A DNA stretch of 15,178 nt from Anaerolineae bacterium (GTDB taxonomy: Bacteria > Chloroflexota > Anaerolineae > JAAYZQ01). The notes under the pieces were generated by a model. It was not told the origin of the DNA. It saw nothing but the letters and a program-made list of their open reading frames with translations, and ran no database searches. Positions 6,874 to 14,798 of this stretch are shown piece by piece. A program made the position numbers and the translations under genes. The stretch covers positions 1 through 15,178 of the forward strand of contig JAFGOG010000190.1 of the NCBI GenBank assembly GCA_016926595.1. The letters run 5' to 3'. Position 1 is the first letter of the stretch; each line of letters starts with the position of its first letter.

Positions 6874-8772
6874 ATGAGCCTTCCATTGCGAGACAGGCTG
6901 CCCCGGCAGCCAAGGCTATTGTATGCCATTCTGGCGCTGGCGCTGGCCCATGGACTCCTTTACCTGGCGCTCATTCCACCATGGCAGCACTATGATGAGC
7001 CCTCGCATTTCGAATATGTGCGCCTGATCGCCGAGCGAGGCGAGTTGCCGCGGATAGGCGATTACGATCTGGCCATGCGCCGGGAAATCGCCGCTTCAAT
7101 GCTCGCCTTTGACTTCTGGAAGGGCTCGGAAGCCCCAGCCTTTGACCTCCAGTCTGGCCCGCCGCCTGACATCGGCATCAGCCAAATGTATCACCCCCCG
7201 CTGTATTATCTGCTGTTGGCCGGACCGCAGCTCCTGGTAGCTCGCAGCAGCGTCGAAACACAGCTTTACCTGGCTCGCCTGTGCTCGGTCTTCCTCAGCC
7301 TGGTCGTCGTTGCCTCAGCCTATGGCCTGGTGGCTGAGCTGTTTCCATCCCGGCGCTGGCTGCCGGCGGCCGTCGCCGGGTTCATCGCCCTGCTCCCTCC
7401 CTTTACCGACCTGATGAGCAGTGTGAACAACGACACGGGGGCAGCGGCCGCTGCATCGTTGCTGCTGTGGGCCAGCATCCGGCTCCTTCGCCGTGGAGCG
7501 ACTTGGCGGCGGGTGGCTGTAATCCTCGTTCTTGCAGCGGTCTGCCTGGCGGTGAAAAACACCTCGGGCGTGATCGCCATCACTGTGCTGGGCATCCTCC
7601 CCGCAGCCTGGCTCTGGCCGCTGCGCCCTTCCTGGCTATGGCGAGGCCTGGCTCTGTTGATGCTGCTCATTGCCTTGGTGACCTGCACCTGGGGCGGACA
7701 GGCCGCATATTGGCAGAGCCATAAATCGGCTGCGGCGTTTAATCGCCTGACGACCGATGCGCTTCTCGGCCGATCGACCCTGGTGCTCTCCAGTCGCGAT
7801 CGGCGCTTTCCGCTCGCGGTGATACAAGAGTTGGAACGATCGGTGGGCCGTAATCTTCATGGCCATACGATCACCATCGGGGCCTGGCTGAGAGCTGCAC
7901 AAGAAACAGAAAGCGCCGTGCAATTTTGCCTGAGGGATAAATCGAGCCAGCAGTGGTTCACCGTTCAGGCCACACCTGAATGGGAGTTCCATGCCATCAC
8001 GGCCAATGTCGCCCTCGATGCCCGCAGCGTTGGCCTGTACATTGCGCTTGCGGCGGAAGAGCAAACAGTCTACCTGGATGGTCTGGTCCTCATCGACGGC
8101 GAGGCGCCGCCAGACCTTGCCCCCACGTTCGACACGGAGCGAGCGGAGGCAGGATGGTGGGGCGCGCTGCGGTTTACCAACTTGCTGCGGAACGGGTCAG
8201 CCGAGGAGGTGTGGCCGGGCCTGCGGCCGTGGATCGGCAACCGGGAGGTCTTTCGGGAATCGATGGCGACCCTGTTCCACTCGGTCTGGGACTGGCGCCG
8301 GACGGGCTGGGTTTACTGGCCCGAGATCCAATTGCTATTCCAGAGTTTCTGGGGGCGGTTCGGCTGGAACCACCTGGCCCTGCCCGAAGCTTATTTCTAT
8401 CCGCTGGCTCTGGCCACGGTTGCAGGGGGCCTGGGCGCCGGGATCGGGCTGGTCCGCCGGGCCAGGAAGGGCCACCTGGCCGATCTATGGCAGCGGCAGG
8501 CCATGGCCGTCCTGTTAGCCGCAGCGCTGGCAAGCTGGGGAGCGGCCCTGCTGCGCATCCACCCCGTATTCCTCACTGCGCGTATCGATTGGCCTGTCGC
8601 CCGCTATGCCACCACAGCAATCATACCAACAGCTTTGCTGTTGTGTGGGGGCTGGGCCGAGTTCGTGCCACGCCGGTTGGCAGCGCCGGCGGCCTGGCTG
8701 GGGTTGCTCCTGCTGGCATTGCTCGACTTGGCCGCCCTATTGGTGGTCATTGTACCCTACTATTATGGCTGA
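6874..8772 (+). CDS. Polytopic GT-C glycosyltransferase with jelly-roll-like ectodomain
   Basis: A 632-residue membrane protein of the GT39/ArnT/DUF2142-like GT-C type. These enzymes use polyprenyl-phosphate sugars on the outer face of the membrane. After the first membrane helix (about 14-33) comes WQHYDEPSHFEY, whose D41-E42 pair is the usual acidic catalytic loop position; a second loop motif MYHPPLYYLLL is near 105-115. About seven more hydrophobic segments run to residue 268. A large outside region (about 275-500) contains a beta-rich segment (about 325-410; TITIGAWLRA, WEFHAITANV, TVYLDGLVLIDG) that resembles a carbohydrate-binding or galactose-binding-like jelly roll, then NLLRNGSAEEVWPG. 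Four more helices close the protein, ending in IVPYYYG. Start: the frame opens at GTG 6805, but ATG 6874 better fits the promoter and the family N-terminus; neither has a clear Shine-Dalgarno. It could transfer a sugar to a lipid- or protein-linked glycan; the acceptor is unknown. Confidence 0.82.
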   Translation: MSLPLRDRLPRQPRLLYAILALALAHGLLYLALIPPWQHYDEPSHFEYVRLIAERGELPRIGDYDLAMRREIAASMLAFDFWKGSEAPAFDLQSGPPPDIGISQMYHPPLYYLLLAGPQLLVARSSVETQLYLARLCSVFLSLVVVASAYGLVAELFPSRRWLPAAVAGFIALLPPFTDLMSSVNNDTGAAAAASLLLWASIRLLRRGATWRRVAVILVLAAVCLAVKNTSGVIAITVLGILPAAWLWPLRPSWLWRGLALLMLLIALVTCTWGGQAAYWQSHKSAAAFNRLTTDALLGRSTLVLSSRDRRFPLAVIQELERSVGRNLHGHTITIGAWLRAAQETESAVQFCLRDKSSQQWFTVQATPEWEFHAITANVALDARSVGLYIALAAEEQTVYLDGLVLIDGEAPPDLAPTFDTERAEAGWWGALRFTNLLRNGSAEEVWPGLRPWIGNREVFRESMATLFHSVWDWRRTGWVYWPEIQLLFQSFWGRFGWNHLALPEAYFYPLALATVAGGLGAGIGLVRRARKGHLADLWQRQAMAVLLAAALASWGAALLRIHPVFLTARIDWPVARYATTAIIPTALLLCGGWAEFVPRRLAAPAAWLGLLLLALLDLAALLVVIVPYYYG

Positions 8773-8936
8773 GTTGCCCTGTTGCAGGCCGGCTTGCCGT
8801 CCCAGGCCGAGAGAAACCACTGCTGATCGGTGAGGCGGGCCTCCTCTGCGCCAAATGCCCTTCGCCGCCGCCCGCCGGGTTCTTGGCAGCCAGGCAGCCA
8901 CAAACCTCACCCACAGCGCGGCGATAGCGCAACAGG
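8773..8936. other. Convergent intergenic gap, no clear terminator
   Basis: The 164 bp between the stops of the GT-C gene (+) and the GH78 gene (-) hold only short G+C-rich inverted repeats (for example GAGG-CGGG-CCTC near 8833) without T-runs on either strand. I see no gene or canonical bidirectional terminator here. Confidence 0.5.
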
Positions 8937-11828
8937 CTAGCGGGCGACAAGAGGCAAGAAGGCGAGATGGCAGCTAAAAGTTGCCGTAACCTGGTGAGTC
9001 CCGCCGCTGACGCTGGTGAGCAGCAGGCCATCGGCCGTCATTTCTGCGGGATGCAAGCCCGTCGGCCCGCCATCCCATACCAAAAGCCCGTCGAGCGTGA
9101 CCTGTGCGTCCTGCCGGCTGACGGGCAGCATGATCTCGCCTGCCGTACCCTCGGGGGCGGACATCGTCAGGTGAAACTGCCCGCAAGAGGGGTATAGCCA
9201 AGCTATCTCCAGGGTGCTTCCACCCAACGGCGCGCTCCCCTGCGCAGCCGTGAGGTCGGCCATGTGGGGCGCTACGCGCCACGTCCCAGGGCCTGTCGCC
9301 AGTCCGCCTAGCACGTGGGAAGAGAGAAACCAGGTCGGCGAGCTGTTCCAGGCATGGGATAGGCTGTTGTTGCGGTCCTGATTCGGGGTGTACAGCTCCC
9401 ACCAGGTCGTCGCCCCCTGGGATATCAGATCCCCATACCGCTCCCTGATCAAATTCAGGCCGGCCATAGTGGAATTGACGTCAGACAGCGCTTCCAGTAC
9501 GTAGAACATGCCCAACGGCTCGACAACCGACCAGCCCCGCTCGTTAAAGAACGGATCGAGCTGTCGTACAAGCGCCCGCGTCGTGGATGATCGGCGTTCA
9601 GTCGGGACAATTTCGTAACGCAGCGCCCAGGCTTGGGCATGAGGGCCCGGCGGCGCCATCTCCCCGTCGAGCCGGCTGCTGGCGTAACACCCCTGCTCGG
9701 GCAGGAACAGGATATCGTTGATCGCCTCCTGCACCGCTGCGCTCCGGTCCCAATATGCCTGCGCCTGATCATGATCGCCCAGCGCTTCGGCCATCTCTCC
9801 CATCTGGCGTAGAGTATGTGCATATTGGGCATTGAGAGCCGTCGATTCGCCGCTCCGGCTGCTGACGGCCGGCCAGTCCACCAGGGCCGATTGGGACCAG
9901 TGAGCGGGAGGTATATCCAGCAGCCCGGCAGAGCCTTCGTAACTGGTCAAAAACCCCACCAGCCGTTGGGCGGCCGGGTACAGCTCTTCCACCAGGGCCA
10001 GGTCGCCGCTCAGGCGCCAGTAAAGCGACAACCCCTCCACCCACTGCATGCCATAGTCCAGCATTACCATCCCTGCCCCGTTGGGCGCCAGGGAAACCGG
10101 GTGGCCTTCGAGATCGATGGCGTCGGCCACCTGGCAGAGCCCGCGCCGGAAGAGCGCCAGGTCGCCAAAAGCCGCCCGGTTAGCGTGGAATGCAATCAGT
10201 GCGTCGCCCCACCACTGGCCTCGCTCTCGCCACGGCGTGTCGGTGTAGGCGTCGGTCATGTTTGGCGTCAGCGTGTCTGCGCCGATCTGCCAGATCTTGT
10301 CCAGCAGCGGGTCCGAGGAGGCGAATGATCCAACCTGGTCGGCCGGATAGGTCTCTTCCAACGCCTGGATCTGGTGGAGATACACCGGCCCTGGTCCAAA
10401 CACCTGCAGCAGGAGGTAGCGTCCGCTCCGAGCGTCGAGGGTTGTCAAATGGCGCGCCGTGCCGTCCAGCACCCATGAATCAACCTGGCTCCACGAATGG
10501 GAGCCGAGAGAACCGGGGTTGGGCAGGGGCCGGCCAGCAGTCAGCCGCTCATCCCAACCGGCGTCCACGATGGTGCCCGCTGGCCCTTCGGCCACCAGGC
10601 TCAAGCGCGCGTGAAGCGTCCGCCCGAAATCCAGCACCACGTAACAGGGAGCGTCGTCGGCAGAGATCGTTACCTCAGCGTAATCAGGAAAGAGCTGGAC
10701 CATCGGCCCGCCACCGGCGATAGGGTTAGCCAGCAGCGTCCGCCGCCCCGGATCGTGAACCGGCGTCACGCCCGGATTGCCTGCCAACGTCAGGTCATCC
10801 TGCCTGACGGCCAAAGTGCGACCGCCGGCCAAGACGATGGCCAGCGTGTGGCGCCCGGCCCCGATCGATTGCTCGGCCGCCATGACGTCGGGCCGGCGGG
10901 CATCGCCCACAGGAACCCAGTCCAGCGGCTGGCCGCCATCGACCATCAGCGGATCGGTGTCCAGCGCTTCGACCCGCAGAACGGTAGCGACGCTGGCGGT
11001 GACGATCACCGTGCTCGTCATAGTCAGCCCGCCGCCGGTGGGATCTTGAAATTCCAGGAGTTGATAGCCGGGCGATAGCAGGCCGCTTTCGACGACAGCC
11101 TGCGGCGGGCGGGGCAGATCGTGCAGGTGTGGAATGGTCCGGGCCGACAGCGATGGGAATGGGGATGGCATCACCACTTGTGCCGGGGACCAGGTCGAAT
11201 CGTCAAAACCTGGCTGCATCCAGTCAACCGCCAGGTGACGCAGGTCCAGCAGCTCCATCGGCCCAATCAGCCCCAACTGGGAGATTAGCTGGGCATCGGC
11301 ATCCCACGCCGGCGACATCATCGCCTTCCAGCCGGCGTCGGTGGCGGCGACCACTTGCCAGCCCAGGCCGTCCCAGGCGCGCACAGCCGCCTGGAGCGCC
11401 GGCTGCGCTGACTCGGAGCGGCGGATGTTGGGGGCGTACTGGACCAAGACGGCCAGCACATGCTGGCCTGTTGGCAGGCCGGGAATGGCATAGGTGTCGA
11501 ACTCCTGGCGGATCCTGGAAAACCTCGCCGGTCCCCGCCCCAGCCAGTTCCCATCCAACCACACCTCGTAGCGCGTGTCGGCTATGATCGACAATTCGGC
11601 GTTCGACCATCCGCCTGGAAACGAAAACGGGTGGCGAAACAGCGCCACGGCTGCTTGGCCTGCCTCGCCCCAGATCGGCTCTCCTGCCAGGTCGGTGCCA
11701 GCCGGCGCCACACCCATAGGCGGTGAGGTCATAGAGCCGGTGGTTACGTTGGGTTTGTCTCCGTACTGCCAGGATGGAACGAACGCAAGGTACAGGAGAC
11801 AAGGAAAAAGAACCAGTGCTCGGGCCAT
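8937..11828 (-). CDS. Secreted or membrane-anchored GH78 alpha-L-rhamnosidase
   Basis: A 963-residue GH78 enzyme that hydrolyses terminal alpha-L-rhamnose. The N-terminus MARALVLFPCLLYLAFVPSW is a signal peptide or signal anchor; no AxA cleavage site is evident. A beta-sandwich sugar-binding domain follows (IWGEAGQ from W53, then FRHPFSF, YEVWLDGNWLGRGP), then more beta domains. The (alpha/alpha)6 catalytic domain (about 490-840) has D530, E535 and D542 in DTPWRERGQWWGD, the same spacing as Asp567, Glu572 and Asp579 of Bacillus RhaB, and E811 in TTWWELY, matching Glu841. SLSHAWNSSPTWFL and a C-terminal beta domain follow; the protein ends FLPLVAR. Start: ATG 11828 gives a short signal peptide, but the frame is open to GTG 11900, 6 bases after the leuS stop, and that longer start cannot be excluded. 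It converges with the polysaccharide cluster; the substrate may be imported plant glycan or self glycan. Confidence 0.9.
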   Translation of the reverse strand: MARALVLFPCLLYLAFVPSWQYGDKPNVTTGSMTSPPMGVAPAGTDLAGEPIWGEAGQAAVALFRHPFSFPGGWSNAELSIIADTRYEVWLDGNWLGRGPARFSRIRQEFDTYAIPGLPTGQHVLAVLVQYAPNIRRSESAQPALQAAVRAWDGLGWQVVAATDAGWKAMMSPAWDADAQLISQLGLIGPMELLDLRHLAVDWMQPGFDDSTWSPAQVVMPSPFPSLSARTIPHLHDLPRPPQAVVESGLLSPGYQLLEFQDPTGGGLTMTSTVIVTASVATVLRVEALDTDPLMVDGGQPLDWVPVGDARRPDVMAAEQSIGAGRHTLAIVLAGGRTLAVRQDDLTLAGNPGVTPVHDPGRRTLLANPIAGGGPMVQLFPDYAEVTISADDAPCYVVLDFGRTLHARLSLVAEGPAGTIVDAGWDERLTAGRPLPNPGSLGSHSWSQVDSWVLDGTARHLTTLDARSGRYLLLQVFGPGPVYLHQIQALEETYPADQVGSFASSDPLLDKIWQIGADTLTPNMTDAYTDTPWRERGQWWGDALIAFHANRAAFGDLALFRRGLCQVADAIDLEGHPVSLAPNGAGMVMLDYGMQWVEGLSLYWRLSGDLALVEELYPAAQRLVGFLTSYEGSAGLLDIPPAHWSQSALVDWPAVSSRSGESTALNAQYAHTLRQMGEMAEALGDHDQAQAYWDRSAAVQEAINDILFLPEQGCYASSRLDGEMAPPGPHAQAWALRYEIVPTERRSSTTRALVRQLDPFFNERGWSVVEPLGMFYVLEALSDVNSTMAGLNLIRERYGDLISQGATTWWELYTPNQDRNNSLSHAWNSSPTWFLSSHVLGGLATGPGTWRVAPHMADLTAAQGSAPLGGSTLEIAWLYPSCGQFHLTMSAPEGTAGEIMLPVSRQDAQVTLDGLLVWDGGPTGLHPAEMTADGLLLTSVSGGTHQVTATFSCHLAFLPLVAR

Positions 11829-11906
11829 AGGCAAGAGCTGCCGTGACCTCACAGGCTGCAGCAGCGCATTTTGTCGAGCACGATCCTTCTCAACCGGCAC
11901 CGCTAC

Positions 11907-14765
11907 CTACTTGATCACAATGTTCACCAACCGGTCGGGAACGACGACAACCTTGACAATTTGCCTGCCTGCGGTGTGACGTTTGGCGCCCTCGGTTTCG
12001 AGTGCCAGCGACCGGGCCGTCTCGTCGTCCGTGCCGACCGGCGCCTCTATCTTGTCGCGCACCTTGCCGTTGACCTGCACTACCAGCGTGATCGTCTCTT
12101 CCGCCGCCGCCGCCTCATCCCAGGCCGGCCACGCCTGCTGGTGGATCGAATAAGGCCGTCCGGTCCGCATCCACAGCTCCTCGGCGATGTGCGGGCAGGC
12201 GGGCGCCAGCAGCAGCAAAAGCGATTCGACCGCCTCGTCCCACGCGGGTGTGCTGTATACCGGCGTGTCCTTTGCCTTCAACATGGCGTTGTTTAGCTCC
12301 ATCAGGTTGGCGATGTAGGTATTAAAGCTAAAAGTCTCCATGTCCTGGGTGCCTTTGCGGATCGCCTGGTGGACCTGGCGGCGCAGGGTGCGGATGGCCT
12401 TCCCGGCCTCATAGGCCAGGACCTTGTCGTCGGGCGCGCCCCCCCCGCCATCAAAGGCGGCGCCGCCGTGGACCGGCTGAAGAACACAGTCCCACACCCG
12501 GTTCAAGAACCGGACGGTGCCCTCGATCCCCTGCGAGTCCCACGGCCCGCCCTGGTCCCACCGCCAGCCGAACATCAAGTAGCCGCGCACCGTATCGGTG
12601 CCGTACCGTTCCACCAGGTCGTCAGGGGCGATCACATTGCCCCGGCTCTTGGACATCTTTTCATTGTCTTCACCCAGGATGATGCCCTGGTTGCGCAGCA
12701 CCGTCATCGGCTCGTCCAGGTTCACGATGCCCAGATCGCGCATGACCTTGGTAAAAAAACGGGTGTAGATCAGGTGCATGGTCGCGTGCTCGATCCCGCC
12801 GGTATAGACGTCCACCGGCAGCCAGTAAGCGGCCTCGGCGGGATCTATGGGCGTCGAGTCGGCGTGGGCCGGCTCGCCTTCCCGGTAATAAGGGCTCAGG
12901 TAGGCGTACTGGTACCACGACGAGCACATAAAAGTGTCCATCGTATCTGTTTCGCGGGTTGCCGCGCCGCCGCATCGCGGGCAGGTAGCCCGCAAAAAAC
13001 CATCGTGAAACTTGAGCGCGTTCTCCCCCGACGGCGGGATCATCGCATCCTCCGGCAGCAGCACCGGCAGGTCCTCGTACGGCACCGCCACTGTGCCGCA
13101 CCGCTCGCAGTAGACGATCGGGATCGGCGCGCCCCAATAGCGTTGGCGGCTGATCAGCCAGTCGTGCAGGCGATAGTTGACCTTGAACTCGCCCTTGCCC
13201 TGATCGGCCAGCCATTCGGTCACGCGCCGCTTGGCCACGTCGCCGGGCGTGCCGCTGAACCGGCCCGAGTTGATCATCGTCCCATACTCGGCGTGAAACA
13301 ACACATCCTGGTAAAAAGGCTGCGACCGCAGCATCTCCATCACCGTCCGGTACTGGCGGACGCCAGGCTCAACTGCTTTACAGCGGGCCAGGATCGCGCC
13401 GTCAGATTCCGCCGAGTCGAGCTCACGAACGCCGTCGTCAAAGATGAAAACCCAGCGCGCCCCCACCACCTCGTTCCAGTACCCGGCTAACAGGTAGTTG
13501 CTCGCCAGCTCCACGTAGCGCTGAATCTGCTCGTCGCCGCGCAGCGTGACATGCAGCGCCTCGCCCAGGTCTTGGCGCTGGACAGCCTCGAATTGGATGC
13601 CTTGCCGAGCAAGCATCTCGGCCAGGCCAGGGCGCATCGAGCCAGGAAAGACCAAGCTCTTGGCCACCCCGTCGGTCCGGGCGATGACCGGGATGATCGA
13701 CAGCCCGAATTTGACTGCAAACTCGAAATCGCGCTCGTCGTGGGCCGGTACGCCCATGATCGCCCCGGTGCCGTAGGTCATCATCACGTAATCGGCGATC
13801 CAGATCGGGATGCGCTCGCCGTTGACCGGGTTAACCGCATAGGCGCCGATAAAGACGCCCGACTTTTCCTTTTCCAGGCTCAGCCGGTCGATTTCGCTCT
13901 GGCGGGCAGCCTGGGCTACATACGTCTCCACGGCCGGTCGCGCTTCGGGCATCGTCAGTTTCCCCACCAGCGGATGCTCCGGCGCCAGGACCATAAAAGT
14001 GGCGCCCCACAAAGTATCAGGCCGGGTAGTAAACACCGTGATGTCGTCGCCATCCTCCGATTTAAAGATGGCGTGTGCCCCTTCGCTGCGCCCGATCCAG
14101 TTGGTCTGCATCGCCGTCACGCGCTCGGGCCAGTCGATCTTGGCGAAATCGAGCAGCTCTTCGGCATAGTCGGTAATGCGAAAGAACCACTGTTCCAGGT
14201 CCTTTCTGATCACTGGCGTATTGCAGCGCTCGCAGTGGCGGTCTTCACCCCACACCTGCTCGCGGGCCAGGGTCGTGTTGCAGTTGGGGCAAAAATCTAC
14301 CGGCGAAAAGGCCTTGTACGCGATCCCGGCCTCGTAGAATTTGAGGAATAACCACTGCGTCCAGCGGTAATAACCGGGCAAGCAGGAGATGGCTTCCCGA
14401 TCCCAATCGAACATGGCGCCCATGCTCTTCAGTTGCCGCCGCATCCTGTCGATGTTGGACATGGTCCAGGTGTAAGGATGAATGCCGTGCTGGATGGCGG
14501 CATTTTCGGCTGGCAGCCCAAAGGCGTCAAAACCCATCGGGAATAGGACATTGTAGCCCCGCATCTTTGTGTAGCGCGCCCGCACGTCAGACGGGCACAT
14601 CGCATACCAGTGCCCGATGTGCAGAGCCCCACTCGGATAGGGCAGCATCGTCAGGGCATAATGCTTGGGCTTGTTGGGATCGATGGTCGAGCGATACAGC
14701 CCATCGGCGTCCCAGCGGGCCTGCCATTTCGGCTCGATCTCCTGGGGGATATACTTGTCAGTCAT
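11907..14765 (-). CDS. leuS: Leucyl-tRNA synthetase
   Basis: A 952-residue class I synthetase that charges tRNA-Leu. HIGH is at 49-52 (PYPSGALHIGHW) and KMSKS at 703-707. A zinc site C159, C162, C178, C181 lies in the first insertion, and a second ribbon starts at C553/C556. The CP1 editing domain carries TTRPDTLWGATFMVLAPEH and MTYGTGAIMGVPAHDERDFEFA; the HDERDFE Asp needed for hydrolysis of misacylated tRNA is present, so editing should work. Two oddities: about 130 residues (365-492) separate VIAR from YGTMINSG where E. coli has about a dozen, and there is almost nothing between NQGIILGEDNE and KMSKS, so the leucine-specific domain is missing. The anticodon-binding domain and the small C-terminal domain (VVQVNGKVRDKI to VNIVIK) are complete. 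Start ATG 14765 has AAGGAG 5 bases upstream. It is 33 bp after the hydrolase gene. Confidence 0.98.
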   Translation of the reverse strand: MTDKYIPQEIEPKWQARWDADGLYRSTIDPNKPKHYALTMLPYPSGALHIGHWYAMCPSDVRARYTKMRGYNVLFPMGFDAFGLPAENAAIQHGIHPYTWTMSNIDRMRRQLKSMGAMFDWDREAISCLPGYYRWTQWLFLKFYEAGIAYKAFSPVDFCPNCNTTLAREQVWGEDRHCERCNTPVIRKDLEQWFFRITDYAEELLDFAKIDWPERVTAMQTNWIGRSEGAHAIFKSEDGDDITVFTTRPDTLWGATFMVLAPEHPLVGKLTMPEARPAVETYVAQAARQSEIDRLSLEKEKSGVFIGAYAVNPVNGERIPIWIADYVMMTYGTGAIMGVPAHDERDFEFAVKFGLSIIPVIARTDGVAKSLVFPGSMRPGLAEMLARQGIQFEAVQRQDLGEALHVTLRGDEQIQRYVELASNYLLAGYWNEVVGARWVFIFDDGVRELDSAESDGAILARCKAVEPGVRQYRTVMEMLRSQPFYQDVLFHAEYGTMINSGRFSGTPGDVAKRRVTEWLADQGKGEFKVNYRLHDWLISRQRYWGAPIPIVYCERCGTVAVPYEDLPVLLPEDAMIPPSGENALKFHDGFLRATCPRCGGAATRETDTMDTFMCSSWYQYAYLSPYYREGEPAHADSTPIDPAEAAYWLPVDVYTGGIEHATMHLIYTRFFTKVMRDLGIVNLDEPMTVLRNQGIILGEDNEKMSKSRGNVIAPDDLVERYGTDTVRGYLMFGWRWDQGGPWDSQGIEGTVRFLNRVWDCVLQPVHGGAAFDGGGGAPDDKVLAYEAGKAIRTLRRQVHQAIRKGTQDMETFSFNTYIANLMELNNAMLKAKDTPVYSTPAWDEAVESLLLLLAPACPHIAEELWMRTGRPYSIHQQAWPAWDEAAAAEETITLVVQVNGKVRDKIEAPVGTDDETARSLALETEGAKRHTAGRQIVKVVVVPDRLVNIVIK

Positions 14766-14770
14766 TCAGT

Positions 14771-14776
14771 CTCCTT
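14771..14776 (-). promoter_or_regulatory. Shine-Dalgarno AAGGAG of leuS
   Basis: Read on the minus strand, AAGGAG lies 5 bases before ATG 14765. It confirms the leuS start, which also matches the family N-terminus (MTDKYIPQEIEPKWQ). No promoter is visible in the 33-bp gap to the upstream hydrolase gene, which supports co-transcription. Confidence 0.75.
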
Positions 14777-14798
14777 GGCTTGGCAATGCGATCAGGCG

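Noticed and set aside
7980..8927. A 315-codon open frame overlapping the GT-C gene in another frame and running into the convergent gap
   Set aside because: Gly/Pro/Arg-rich translation typical of a high-GC shadow frame; the overlapping frame encodes clear membrane helices and a glycan-binding-like module.
1824..8936. Search for a small RiPP precursor peptide beside the SPASM radical SAM gene
   Set aside because: The gaps at 1824-1915, 5430-5503, 6779-6873 and 8773-8936 hold no short open frame with a ribosome site and a leader-core look.
8773..8936. Possible intrinsic terminator between the convergent genes
   Set aside because: The inverted repeats there have stems of only 4-5 bp and no T-run on either strand.
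12439..12446. A run of eight C inside leuS, considered as a frameshift or slippage site
   Set aside because: The frame is intact through it and encodes a glycine run in a variable loop; nothing indicates programmed slippage.
12369..13490. A 373-codon open frame on the + strand opposite leuS
   Set aside because: It is antisense to well-conserved leuS sequence; long antisense open frames are common in high-GC genes, and its translation shows no recognisable motif.
13551..14351. A 266-codon open frame on the + strand opposite the leuS editing domain
   Set aside because: Same reason: antisense to conserved LeuRS motifs, with no ribosome site or domain of its own.
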